The translations under genes were made by a program, and so were the position numbers. From Saccharopolyspora elongata (GTDB lineage: Bacteria; Actinomycetota; Actinomycetes; Mycobacteriales; Pseudonocardiaceae): a stretch of DNA of 64,000 bases. Below the pieces are notes generated by a model. It made no database searches. It was not told the DNA's origin and saw nothing but the letters and a program-made list of their open reading frames with translations. The stretch is from NCBI RefSeq assembly GCF_004348985.1, contig NZ_SMKW01000031.1, forward strand, positions 1 through 64,000. The letters run 5' to 3'. Each line of letters starts with the position of its first letter. Positions within the stretch are counted from its first letter, which is position 1. Shown here piece after piece: positions 9,101-16,757 of the stretch.

Positions 9101-9479
9101 GCAGGGCCGTCCGCTGACGGACGCGGATTTTCTCGTGGTGGCGCCGTACAACCTGCAGGCGCGGACGGTCACGCACGCGCTGGCCGACGCCGGTTTCGGC
9201 GACGTGCGCGTCGGCACGGTGGACCGGTTCCAAGGCCAGGAAGCCCCGGTGGTGGTGACGACGATGACATCCTCGTCAGCGATCGACCTGCCCCGCGGAC
9301 TGGATTTCCTGTTGTCCCGCAACCGGTTGAACGTGGCACTGTCGCGAGCGCAGTCGGTGGCGGTGCTGGTGTGCAGCCCGCAGCTGCTGGAGGCGGACAT
9401 CCGGACGGTCGAGCAGATGCGGCTCGTCTCCGGGATGCTCGGACTGCTGCGGGACGCCCACCCCTGGCCCGCTCGCTGA
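6105..9479 (+). CDS. TM0106-type RecB-like nuclease fused to an UPF1/DNA2-type helicase
   Basis: The protein has about 1,124 residues. Residues 1-230 hold a RecB/Cas4-like nuclease: LLECEHR (first Cys), GRADFLL, VYDTKLA, QLTAYA, then a CTGCGFADHC cluster. Together the four Cys could bind a 4Fe-4S cluster, as in Cas4 and AddB. Next comes an RNase H-like domain with FDMEGD near 310 and DYNEYDC near 473. The C-terminal half is a superfamily 1B helicase: GPPGAGKT near 755, VIDEAG near 863, LLGDPQQLPQ, a QTRRMHP motif, TVDRFQGQE and RNRLNVALSRA. The family probably acts on nucleic acid ends, but its role in the cell is not established. ATG 6105 is preferred because GGACAGG lies about 5 bases upstream and the family begins close to it; ATG 6123 is an alternative. 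It has no operon partners. Confidence 0.88.
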   Translation: MSDCQAMHTPSDLADLLECEHRSILKQALAAGLPGAPRPSSGPDRLAVKHGRAHEAATLERLRDERKTVIEIEEPDQVAAAKATEEALRASAPVVYQAVFHDGEFSGRADFLLRDDQGRYEVYDTKLARHAKPAAVVQLTAYADALRRAGWPAGPEMHLLLGDGTTRSLRVDDFLPLLDRLRDRLVTRPPRLPERMWADERPACTGCGFADHCSSAREADRDLSLVAGMRGEQRRKLVTAGLGTIDALATAEPADRPRDMSADTFATLRAQAAIQVRQDETGELAYEVIDPSALAELPPPSPGDIFFDMEGDPYALAGAGLEYLFGAVTPDARFTPFWAHTRPQEKRAFEEFIDFATARLTDDPDAHIFHYAPYEVTAVKRLAAVHGTREEAVDELLRSGRMVDLYAVVRKALRVGQRSYSIKYLEPLYMPETRDGDVKTAVSSIEAYEDYLTLAKAGDIEEADEVLRGIADYNEYDCVSTLRLLEFLHRVREEAGIELATPAPESEVDALLRQTEEEEAALRRAERAAAMAALVDPLLDGLPDDPADFTPDDHARALLAASVGYHRRETNPAWWEFFRQLAAPVGDLEADTTCAVPVSVSAGEWVPPSGRLRTAKRTLTVACDPDRPHPFAVGDGVRLRYSADARDAKVVAASAVELTLEESSAPDSTSDERPVAVLPGGPVRPAPKDEAVADLARLVGETLPELPAHPGVDLLRRIPRLRGGALPAPGEDSVATVIEAVDALDGSVLAVQGPPGAGKTYLAGKLIAHLVRSGRTVGVTSNSHKAVENVLSAALGNAPSMACAKRPRRTPDPALPWEQPKTNNALAKWRAEHNDGHLVGGTAWTFANAAVREEPFDVLVIDEAGQFALADALAVSMCAKNVVLLGDPQQLPQVVQGTHPAGAEASALGHLIGDADIMPPELGYFLDQTRRMHPAVCAPVSRLSYAGLLHSHPSADRSVDGFASGLYLASVEHRGNTTRSIEEAAQVMSVIADLHGRTWQGRPLTDADFLVVAPYNLQARTVTHALADAGFGDVRVGTVDRFQGQEAPVVVTTMTSSSAIDLPRGLDFLLSRNRLNVALSRAQSVAVLVCSPQLLEADIRTVEQMRLVSGMLGLLRDAHPWPAR

Positions 9480-9539
9480 TCCCCAACCCCTACGTTGACG
9501 ACACCTCTTCAAGAGTCCAATCCGGGACCGGAATGGACG

Positions 9540-9860
9540 ACCGCCAGCCCGTCCGTGCGCAGGTAGTCGACTAGGTCCGCGTCGTCGCCGGTGACGCCAG
9601 CCGGACGGGCCTCCGGCATGCCCTGGACGCTGCCGGGATCGTCCAGCCGTTCTTGCGTTCCAACAGCGCCCAAGAGCCGTGCACATAACCCGCCGCCCGA
9701 GCCCGCAGCAGACAGCCAGTCGGGCAGTAGGGGCAGGTCCGTCGCCGACTGACGGCCGCGCGGCCAGCCCGTCACTTGAGCCTCCTGGCCACGGCGGCCC
9801 TCGACGGGCGCGGGTCCGCTACACGTCCGGACAGCCGTCCGTCTGCCCAGTCCAGCCGCA
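9540..9860 (-). pseudogene. IS701-type transposase scrap
   Basis: The minus strand encodes LLRARAAGYVHGSWALLERK followed by NGWTIPAA between about 9630 and 9715. This matches the N-terminal part of IS701-family transposases (pattern RAxxYVxGLLxxLERKNGW). Flanking segments (LLPDWLSA, and DDADLVDYLRTDG in another frame) may be more of the same gene in shifted frames. The catalytic domain is missing. It fills most of the 458-bp gap between the helicase gene and the glycosyltransferase gene. Confidence 0.6.
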
Positions 9861-9937
9861 GTGACGATCCGGTGACGCCGCGGTGACGTTGCGGGCCGCA
9901 TCATGTCACGTGTGCATCGGGGGAAGGAGTCACTTCG

Positions 9938-12043
9938 GTGGCGATCGAACAGAAGTCCATCGATATCAGCAGGCTCGCGACTGACCGGCGCGGCAAGGCA
10001 GGTTCAGCCCGGTGGCGCCGCGATCGGTCCCCATGGCTGGTTCTGGTCGTGGCGTTGGTGGCAGGCCAATGCTTCGTCGGGGTGAATCTTTACTACAACT
10101 CCGGGCACTACATTCCGTTCCTCGACGACGCCTACATCCACATGCAGTACGCCGTCCAGATCGGCCAGGGCGATTTCCTGCGGTTCCACGACGGTGATCC
10201 GATCAGCACGGGTGCCAGCAGCCTGCTGTACGTCACCTTGATAGGGGCTGTGTACCTAGCTGGCGTGCAGGGCAGCATGCTGCTGCCTGCGGCCGTAATG
10301 CTCGGCGTGGTGTGTCATGCGCTGACCGCAGCAGGCATCACGGTGCTGGGCAGACGACTGGCCGGGCGCACCGCGGGAATCTGGGCCGGGACACTGGTCG
10401 CGCTGAGCGGACCGCTGCTGTGGGGGGCGACCAGTGGCATGGAGATATCGTTCACGGCCTTGTTGTTGGTCTGCACCCTGGTGATGTTCACGGCGGAGGC
10501 GCCCCGTGCGTTGTTCCGATTCACTCCGGTGCTTGCCGCACTAGCCGCGCTGTCCCGCCTCGAGGCATTCGTGTTCGTTTCCGCGCTGTCGCTGGTGATG
10601 ATCGTCAACTGCTGGCGGAGGCCGGGCTGGGGTAGTGCGCAACGGACCGGCTGGGCGCTGTGGTGTGCCCTGCCGTTCGTCGTCACTGCCGCCCAACTGG
10701 GGTTTTACAAGCTGGCTACCGGCAGCGCCTCGCTGAATGGTTCGGTGGCCAAGTCCCTGTTCAGCGCGCCGAACTTCACGCTCGGAGAGTTCGCCAGCAG
10801 CGTGGCAGGCAATGTCGGACAACTCCTGGCGATCCTGATCGGGATGAGCCGCCAGGACTTCACCTTCCCCGGTGCGCTGCTGCTGGCCGTGATCGGCGTG
10901 ACAGCGCTGATGCGACGCGGCGGTGTGCGACGGATGGTCGGGTTGGTGACCGTGGTGGGTACCTCGCTGGCAGTGCTCGCGATCTCGACGATGGCCACGG
11001 CCCTGTGGCAGAACGTTCGCTACCTGCAACCCTTCCTGCCGTTGTTCGTGCTGGCTGCGGTGATCGGCGTCGGCTCGGTCACGAGCTGGTTCTCCGGGCG
11101 GGTCGGTCGGCAGGTGTCGATCGGTTTGCTGTCGGTCGCGGCGCTGTTCACGGCAGTGTCGCTGCCCACGTGGGCGCACATCGTGGGGCAGGACTCCTCC
11201 ACCATCCGCGACCGGGTGGTCACGCTGGCCACCTGGACCAAAGGTCACCTCCCGCCGGGCGTGCGGATCGGCGTTCACGACGTGGGTGCGGCCGCGTACC
11301 TCGGCGGGCACAAGACCGTCGACCTCGTTGGGCTGACCACCAACGGCCTGGCCAAAGCCGCGATCAACGGAATGGGCAGCCTCTACGAGGAACTGCGGGC
11401 CATGCCTCCGCGGCAACGTCCCGACTACATCGTCGTCTTCGACGCGATGCAGATCGGAGTGCAGCTGCAGAAGCTGGCCGACGCATCGCTGTTCGACGAA
11501 GCTGTCGTGAAAGTGCCGGAAATGACGGTGTGGAAAGCGAACTGGAGCCTGGCCGACACCGGTGACAGGCCGATGACCCCGGTACCCGGTCAGATCCGCG
11601 ACTATGTCGACGTCGGCTCCATGAGGAGTGAGCGCGACCACGACCACGACGTGCACGAGTCGCGGATGGATTCCCAGCCGGGCACCCTGGTTCGCACTGC
11701 CGACTACGCCGGTCAGCGGGTGGTCGACAGCGCTCGGCATGTCCTCGGCGAGGAGGAGTTCACCCTGCACAATCTCGTCCCGGGGCGCCCGGTGCGATTG
11801 ATCGCCCGCCATGACTCCGGCCAACCCAATCCCGATGCGGACACCGTCAACGTGGTCGTCAACGGTGTTGGTATCGGCCCGCATCGCCTGGCCCCAGATG
11901 CCCGGGGCTGGGCGGAGTCCACGATCACGATCCCGCCTGAGCTGGTCACCGACTCGGAGATCACCGTGCGGATGGCTGCGATGCAGGAATTCGTCGGCCC
12001 CTACCCCGACTACGACTCGTTCGGCTACTGGGCCGTCCAGTAG
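9938..12043 (+). CDS. GT-C-like membrane glycosyltransferase
   Basis: The protein has 701 residues. After a basic cytoplasmic head (residues 1-27), a first membrane helix (WLVLVVALVAGQCF) leads into a short extracytoplasmic loop with the acidic pair FLDDAYIHMQYA near residue 62. Such Asp residues after helix 1 are typical of lipid-phosphate-sugar-dependent GT-C transferases (GT39/ArnT/PMT-like). About ten further helices follow to near residue 410, then a soluble C-terminal domain of about 290 residues outside the membrane. It probably moves a sugar from a polyprenyl-phosphate donor onto a cell-envelope acceptor; donor and acceptor are not known. The start is GTG 9938, with GGGAAGGAG about 8 bases upstream. 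It stands alone and converges with the transporter operon on the other strand. Confidence 0.72.
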   Translation: MAIEQKSIDISRLATDRRGKAGSARWRRDRSPWLVLVVALVAGQCFVGVNLYYNSGHYIPFLDDAYIHMQYAVQIGQGDFLRFHDGDPISTGASSLLYVTLIGAVYLAGVQGSMLLPAAVMLGVVCHALTAAGITVLGRRLAGRTAGIWAGTLVALSGPLLWGATSGMEISFTALLLVCTLVMFTAEAPRALFRFTPVLAALAALSRLEAFVFVSALSLVMIVNCWRRPGWGSAQRTGWALWCALPFVVTAAQLGFYKLATGSASLNGSVAKSLFSAPNFTLGEFASSVAGNVGQLLAILIGMSRQDFTFPGALLLAVIGVTALMRRGGVRRMVGLVTVVGTSLAVLAISTMATALWQNVRYLQPFLPLFVLAAVIGVGSVTSWFSGRVGRQVSIGLLSVAALFTAVSLPTWAHIVGQDSSTIRDRVVTLATWTKGHLPPGVRIGVHDVGAAAYLGGHKTVDLVGLTTNGLAKAAINGMGSLYEELRAMPPRQRPDYIVVFDAMQIGVQLQKLADASLFDEAVVKVPEMTVWKANWSLADTGDRPMTPVPGQIRDYVDVGSMRSERDHDHDVHESRMDSQPGTLVRTADYAGQRVVDSARHVLGEEEFTLHNLVPGRPVRLIARHDSGQPNPDADTVNVVVNGVGIGPHRLAPDARGWAESTITIPPELVTDSEITVRMAAMQEFVGPYPDYDSFGYWAVQ

Positions 12044-12167
12044 CCCGCGATGTCACGCAAGGATTCCCGCAGCGACTGTTTCACACTTCGCATGCGACGT
12101 CCGTGGGCGCTTCAACGCGCCTACGTCGCCGGAATGCGTTGACACGACGGTGGTAGCGAGGAACAGC
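12044..12167. terminator. Convergent gene junction with a weak hairpin
   Basis: Two genes end here from opposite sides. GGCGC (about 12109) and GCGCC (about 12119) can pair around TTCAAC, but there is no T-run, so a terminator is only a guess. Confidence 0.2.
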
Positions 12168-13046
12168 TCAGCCCTTCACAGCGCCCATGGTGAACCCCGC
12201 GACGAACTTGTCCAGGAACAGGTTGAACACGAGCGCTATCGGCAGCGCAACCAGCACGGTGGCCGCCTGCAGCGACTGCCAGAAGAACACGTCGCCCCGG
12301 ACCAGCTGGGTCGGCACGCCGGTGCTCACCGGCATCTGGTCGGTCGGCGCCACGAACGCCAGGGCGTAGATGAACTCGCTTGCGGCAAGGGTGAAGGCGA
12401 ACACCACCACCGCCACGATGCCGGGGAACAGCAGTGGCAGCACCGCCCGCACGAATCCACCCACCCGGCTGTAGCCATCGACCATCGCCTGCTCCTCGAT
12501 GTCCTTCGGGATCGCCTTGAGGAACCCCATCAGCAGCCACACCGACACGGGGATCGTGATCGTCGGGTAAACAAGCACCAGCGACCAAGTGGAGTCCTGC
12601 AGGCCCAAGGCCACCACGACCCGCCCCAGCGACAGGAAGAGCAAGCTCGGCGGAACCAGGTAAACGAGGAAGATTCCGATTCCCATCGGAGTCGCCCAGC
12701 GCAGGCCGAAACGGGCCAGCGCATACGCCGCGGGCAGGCTCAACACCAGCGTGATCGCCACCACCAGCAGGCCGGACCACAGCGTGTTCCAGGCAAAAGT
12801 GACGAAGGCGGTGTCAGTGAACAGGTATCCAACGTGGTCGGCCGTGGACGGACGGTTGAACACGAACGGGTTGTTCTGCGGGTTGTAGAGGTCGCGGTTC
12901 TGCTTGAACGCCGTCACCACGCTCCACAGGAAGGGCCCGGCACACACCAATGCGCCGAGGATCGCCGCGGCGTAGACGCCGACCCGGGACGCGAGGCGCC
13001 GACGCGCATAGCGCCGGCGCAGCCCGGCTGGTCCGGCGGTCATCAC
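12168..13046 (-). CDS. Sugar-type ABC transporter permease 2 (MalG-like)
   Basis: The 292-residue permease has six predicted membrane helices, beginning with residues 25-47 (VGVYAAAILGALVCAGPFLW). The transporter-coupling EAA loop sits near residue 190 (EEQAMVDGYSRVGGFVRAVLP), as in MalG-type subunits of CUT1 sugar importers. Its ATG overlaps the stop of the preceding permease by 4 bp (ATGA), so the two are translationally coupled. It is the last gene of the operon. It pairs with the other permease to form the channel for the substrate delivered by the binding protein encoded at 14997-16406. Confidence 0.9.
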   Translation of the reverse strand: MMTAGPAGLRRRYARRRLASRVGVYAAAILGALVCAGPFLWSVVTAFKQNRDLYNPQNNPFVFNRPSTADHVGYLFTDTAFVTFAWNTLWSGLLVVAITLVLSLPAAYALARFGLRWATPMGIGIFLVYLVPPSLLFLSLGRVVVALGLQDSTWSLVLVYPTITIPVSVWLLMGFLKAIPKDIEEQAMVDGYSRVGGFVRAVLPLLFPGIVAVVVFAFTLAASEFIYALAFVAPTDQMPVSTGVPTQLVRGDVFFWQSLQAATVLVALPIALVFNLFLDKFVAGFTMGAVKG

Positions 13047-13951
13047 AGCACCTCCAATCTGCGCACCGCCCGCAAAATCGCGATCGCCGCAGCCAACAGC
13101 AACGGGAAGAGGAACAGCGCGATCGCCGCACCCTGTGCAACGTCGCCGCCCTCGATACCCCGGTAGAACGCCCAGCTAGCCAGCACCTGGGTGGAGTCGT
13201 TCGGCCCGCCGCGGGTGAGCACCCGGACCACCGCCATGTCCGTGAAGGTGAAAATGGCGCCGAACAGCGCCGCCACCGCGACGATCGGCAGCACCAGCGG
13301 AACCGTCACCTCGAACATCCGCCGCCAGAAGCCCGCTCCGTCGACGCGCGCGGCCTCCTCGATTTCCCTCGGGATCGCCAGCAGGCCGACCATCGTGATG
13401 ACGGCGGCCAACGGTGTGAGCCGCCAAACGTGCACCGCGATCACTGACAGCATCGCCAGCCCCGGCTCGCCCAGCCAGTACATGTTCTGCGCGGGACCGA
13501 GAGCGCCGAACTGCCGCAGCACCCAGTCGATCGGCGAGTAGATGGAGTCGAGCAGCCACAGCCAGGAGATCGACGACAGTGCCACCGGTGTCGTCCAGGG
13601 CAGCAGGACCAGCAGACGCACCAGCCACTTGCCGCGGAAGTCGGCCACGAGGATGTTGGCCAGCACCTTGCCGAGCACGACGATGAGGACCATCGACACT
13701 GCGGTGAACACCACGGTGTTGCTCAACGAGCGCCAGAACACCGGATCGGCGAAGGTGCGTTCGAAGTTGCGGGCGCCGGCGAAGTCGAACGACGTGTCGC
13801 CGGTAGTCACATCGGATACGGCGAGCGCGATGGCCAGGACGAACGGAAGGCCGACGAGGGCGACGATGTAGACCACGCTGGGCAGCAGGAACAGCCACGC
13901 CAGCAGCCCTTCCCGGTCTGCGAGTCGACGTGCGGAGCGTGCGGCGACCAC
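13043..13951 (-). CDS. Sugar-type ABC transporter permease 1 (MalF-like)
   Basis: The protein has about 302 residues with six helices, the first at WLFLLPSVVYIVALVG. The EAA coupling loop (EEAARVDGAGFWRRMFEVTVP) is near residue 210. The start is taken at GTG 13951, just past the stop of the ATPase gene (TGA 13955-13953), with GGAGGT only 4 bases upstream. A longer in-frame start at 14107 would run far into the ATPase gene and gives low-complexity protein. It should form a heterodimer with the next permease. The operon order is binding protein, ATPase, permease, permease. Confidence 0.88.
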   Translation of the reverse strand: MVAARSARRLADREGLLAWLFLLPSVVYIVALVGLPFVLAIALAVSDVTTGDTSFDFAGARNFERTFADPVFWRSLSNTVVFTAVSMVLIVVLGKVLANILVADFRGKWLVRLLVLLPWTTPVALSSISWLWLLDSIYSPIDWVLRQFGALGPAQNMYWLGEPGLAMLSVIAVHVWRLTPLAAVITMVGLLAIPREIEEAARVDGAGFWRRMFEVTVPLVLPIVAVAALFGAIFTFTDMAVVRVLTRGGPNDSTQVLASWAFYRGIEGGDVAQGAAIALFLFPLLLAAAIAILRAVRRLEVL

Positions 13952-13952
13952 C

Positions 13953-14993
13953 TCAACCTCCCAGCCGCAGCGGCGACCGCCGCAGGCCGCTGTCCGCGTC
14001 GAAGAACCGCACTCGAGCGCTGTCCACGGCGAAATCGTGGGTCCGGCCGGGCACCAGTTCGGTGTCCACGGTGGCGGGTAGACGGGCGACCACGCGGGTC
14101 GGCTCACCGATTCGCGCCACCGTGCCGTAGACGTGCCGATCGCCGGAGAGGTGCTCGATCCGCTCGACGGTCAGCGAGACGTTCACCCGGTCGACCGCTC
14201 GGACCTCCCCCGCCGGCAGCAGGTGTTCCGGGCGGAAACCGACCAGCACCCCGTCGCGTGGCACGAGGTTCATCGGCGGCGAGCCGATGAACGTGGCCAC
14301 GAAAGTCGACGCAGGATCGTCGTACACCTCCACCGGCGGACCGACCTGGCAAACCGTGCCGTTGTCCAGCACGACGATGCGGTCGCCAAGCCCCATCGCC
14401 TCGGCTTGGTCGTGGGTGACGTAGATCGTGGTGGTGCCGATCTCCCGCTGGAACCGCCGGAGCTCGTCGCGTGCACTGGCGCGCAGCTTGGCGTCCAAGT
14501 TCGACAGCGGCTCGTCGAGCAGGAACACGTGCGGTTCCCGCACCAGCGCCCGAGCGAGTGCGACGCGTTGTCGCTCACCACCGGAGAGCTGGCGGGGCTT
14601 GCGGCCGAGCAGCCCCTGGATGCCGAGCAGTTCGGCCGCCCACCGGGCCTTGGCCTCCCGTTCCGCGCTGCCCATCCCGACTGCCTTGAGCGGGAAGACG
14701 ATGTTGGCGAGCACGCTCTTGTGCGGGTAGAGCGCGTAGCTCTGAAACACCATGGCGATCTTCCGGACGCGCGGCGGAAAGCCGGTGACGACCTCATTCT
14801 CGATCAGCACGTCACCGCTGGTGGGCTGCTCCAACCCCGCGATCATGCGCAGCAGCGTCGTCTTTCCGCACCCCGACGGGCCGAGCAGCACCAGGTACTC
14901 GCCGTCGGCGGCCGCCAGGTCGACACCGTCGATGGCGTGCACCCGGCCGGCGTCGAAGTGCTTGACCAGTTTCCGAACCTCCACGACGGCCAC
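13953..14993 (-). CDS. Sugar-type ABC transporter ATPase (MalK/UgpC-like)
   Basis: This ATPase of 346 residues powers import. It shows the Walker A motif GPSGCGKTT near residue 39, the ABC signature LSGGERQRVALARAL near 135, the Walker B motif VFLLDEPLSNLD, and the switch His in YVTHDQAEAM. A C-terminal TOBE-like regulatory domain follows (VGFRPEHLLPAGEVRAV), typical of the MalK/UgpC/MsmK group. It starts at GTG 14993, three bases past the stop of the binding-protein gene, and GGAGGTTGA of that gene's end acts as the ribosome binding site. ATPases of this group can serve several sugar importers. Confidence 0.92.
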   Translation of the reverse strand: MAVVEVRKLVKHFDAGRVHAIDGVDLAAADGEYLVLLGPSGCGKTTLLRMIAGLEQPTSGDVLIENEVVTGFPPRVRKIAMVFQSYALYPHKSVLANIVFPLKAVGMGSAEREAKARWAAELLGIQGLLGRKPRQLSGGERQRVALARALVREPHVFLLDEPLSNLDAKLRASARDELRRFQREIGTTTIYVTHDQAEAMGLGDRIVVLDNGTVCQVGPPVEVYDDPASTFVATFIGSPPMNLVPRDGVLVGFRPEHLLPAGEVRAVDRVNVSLTVERIEHLSGDRHVYGTVARIGEPTRVVARLPATVDTELVPGRTHDFAVDSARVRFFDADSGLRRSPLRLGG

Positions 14994-14996
14994 GGC

Positions 14997-16406
14997 TCAA
15001 CCTCCGACCAGGCCTGCACGCCGCCACTTCTCGAAGATCGCCCTGACCTGGGTGTCCGCCTCCGCCACTGACTGCTGGGGGCTCGCGTCGCCGCGCGCCG
15101 CACGCGCGAACATGTTCGGGATCACGAAGGTGCTGAACGTCTCCCCGACAGCCGTGCTCGACGGGCCGGGGTGGCCGATGTTGGTGCTCCAATCGGTGGC
15201 GTGGGACAAGAACTTCAGCTTGTCCGGCGGCCGGGCGCCGAACGGGTCGGCTGCGAGCCAACCGTCCAGGTTCGGGGTCAGCCGCGGCCACGCGCACAGG
15301 TCGTACATCTGGGAGTGGTACGTCGCCGACGCGAAGTTCGCGGTGTAGTGCAGGAGGAATTCCTTCGCCGCGTCCGCGCCAGGGCCGTACTGCGGAATCA
15401 CCCAGTTGTACATGACGTGTTGCGCCGCGAGCGCAGTCCTCGGGCCCCGAAGCGCGGGCACGAAGAAGGTGTCGTCGAACACCGCTGGGTTCGCTCCCTG
15501 GGCGGTGCGCCAAGCCGAAATCGAGTTGACGATGTAGGACAGCTTCCCCGCGACCAGACCCTGGTTGTTGCTCGCCGCGTTCCAGGAGAACACCTCGGGC
15601 GTCATCGCTTGCTGATAGAGGCGGCTCATGTACTCCACGGCCGCGACGGTCTCAGGGCTGTTGAGCACGACCCGCTGCTGCGCGTCCTGCTCCGAAGCGC
15701 CGTAGGACCACATCAGAGCCCGCAGGACCATGTTGGAGTCGATCTCCTGGGAAAGACCGAGACCGAGTTGTATCCCGGCCCGCCGTTTGATCTCAGCGGC
15801 CCCCGTGAGCAAGTCGTCCCAGGTCGAGGGACCCTGCGGCATGCCGACCTGCTGCCACAGCGACCGGCGGTAGTTTCCGGGGTCGGGTGCCCATCCCGGC
15901 GAGTAGGCGAAGAACCGCCCGGTAGTCGGGTTGAACGTCGACTTGCGGCACAGCTCCAGCTGCGGGCCCCAGCGCCGCACCGCCTCGTCGGTGAGGTCCC
16001 GGAGATCGAGCATGCTCGGTTCGAACTGGGACAGTGGTGCGATGTACTGGATGAGGTCGTGGCCCTGCCGGGCCTGCACCTCGGCTGCGATGCGCGTCGG
16101 AATCTGCGCCTGGTCGATGTGGTCGATGGTGACGTTGACGCCGACCTTGCCACCCCAGTTCCGGGCAAAGGTGTCGAACCATTGGTCATGGCTGGGGATG
16201 AAGTGGCTCCACAGCAGGACCCGGAGATCACCGGACAACCGGCGGGCGGGCTCGGTGAACGTCTCCTGCGGAGCCGCGCGTGTGTCCGTCGGCCCCGGCG
16301 GCTCTTCGCGTGCGCACGCGCCCGCCAACGCCAGGACCGCGGCGACCCGGAGCACGTCGCGCCGCCCGTATGTTCCGGAGGAAATTCCAGATGACTCAGT
16401 GGCCAT
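14997..16406 (-). CDS. ABC transporter solute-binding lipoprotein (family 1)
   Basis: The protein has 469 residues. It begins with a twin-arginine/lipoprotein signal: GRRDVLRVAAVLAL then the lipobox LAGAC at about residue 32, so the mature protein is anchored by a lipid on the outer face of the membrane. The rest fits family 1 extracellular binding proteins (CUT1 class), with HDLIQYIAPLSQ and a WDDLLTGAAEIKRRAG helix. It delivers its ligand to the two permeases that follow. GGGGAGGAG lies 6 bases before the ATG and is part of a small hairpin (see 16411-16431). The ligand is probably a sugar or sugar-like molecule, but the position beside a heterocycle-type catabolic operon leaves other ligands open. 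Confidence 0.88.
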   Translation of the reverse strand: MATESSGISSGTYGRRDVLRVAAVLALAGACAREEPPGPTDTRAAPQETFTEPARRLSGDLRVLLWSHFIPSHDQWFDTFARNWGGKVGVNVTIDHIDQAQIPTRIAAEVQARQGHDLIQYIAPLSQFEPSMLDLRDLTDEAVRRWGPQLELCRKSTFNPTTGRFFAYSPGWAPDPGNYRRSLWQQVGMPQGPSTWDDLLTGAAEIKRRAGIQLGLGLSQEIDSNMVLRALMWSYGASEQDAQQRVVLNSPETVAAVEYMSRLYQQAMTPEVFSWNAASNNQGLVAGKLSYIVNSISAWRTAQGANPAVFDDTFFVPALRGPRTALAAQHVMYNWVIPQYGPGADAAKEFLLHYTANFASATYHSQMYDLCAWPRLTPNLDGWLAADPFGARPPDKLKFLSHATDWSTNIGHPGPSSTAVGETFSTFVIPNMFARAARGDASPQQSVAEADTQVRAIFEKWRRAGLVGG

Positions 16407-16410
16407 AGCT

Positions 16411-16431
16411 GACTCCTCCCCTCAAGGAGTC
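16411..16431 (-). promoter_or_regulatory. Leader hairpin covering the binding-protein ribosome binding site
   Basis: In the mRNA of the binding-protein gene, GACTCC pairs exactly with GGAGTC nine bases later. The second arm contains the Shine-Dalgarno sequence just before ATG 16406. This could hide the ribosome binding site. The stem is only 6 bp, so it may be chance. Confidence 0.3.
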
Positions 16432-16757
16432 CCACGCACAGTAAACTCCCGCGCGACGGATCCCACTACCGATGCCACCCGAGTACTCACCGTCATATTC
16501 CCCGGGCCGATCGACTGAGACACCGACAGAGGCGCGCACGACGGCGGCTGTGGCCGCCTGCTGAAGCGGCGCGAGGTGCTCGCGGTGCACGGGTAACCCA
16601 GCGAGGCGACAACGGCGGGTTCGAAGCTCCGAAACCGGGCGGTGCGCCACGGCAGTGACTCAACAACCCTGCTATGTCACGAGGGACCTGCTGGTTCGGT
16701 CCCGACTGGGCTGAGCTCAAGGCCGGCGTGATCGTTGAACGCGTCTTCCTCCTCACC
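16432..16757. other. Gap upstream of the sugar-type transporter operon
   Basis: No gene is seen. It probably carries a promoter for the four transporter genes, since it is the largest break in the minus-strand locus, but I cannot point to convincing -35/-10 boxes. Confidence 0.4.

Noticed and set aside
6108..9233. Minus-strand open frame of about 1,040 codons opposite the helicase gene
   Set aside because: Arg/His/Val-rich low-complexity product with no motifs, exactly antisense to a gene with a full set of helicase motifs; a GC-bias shadow.
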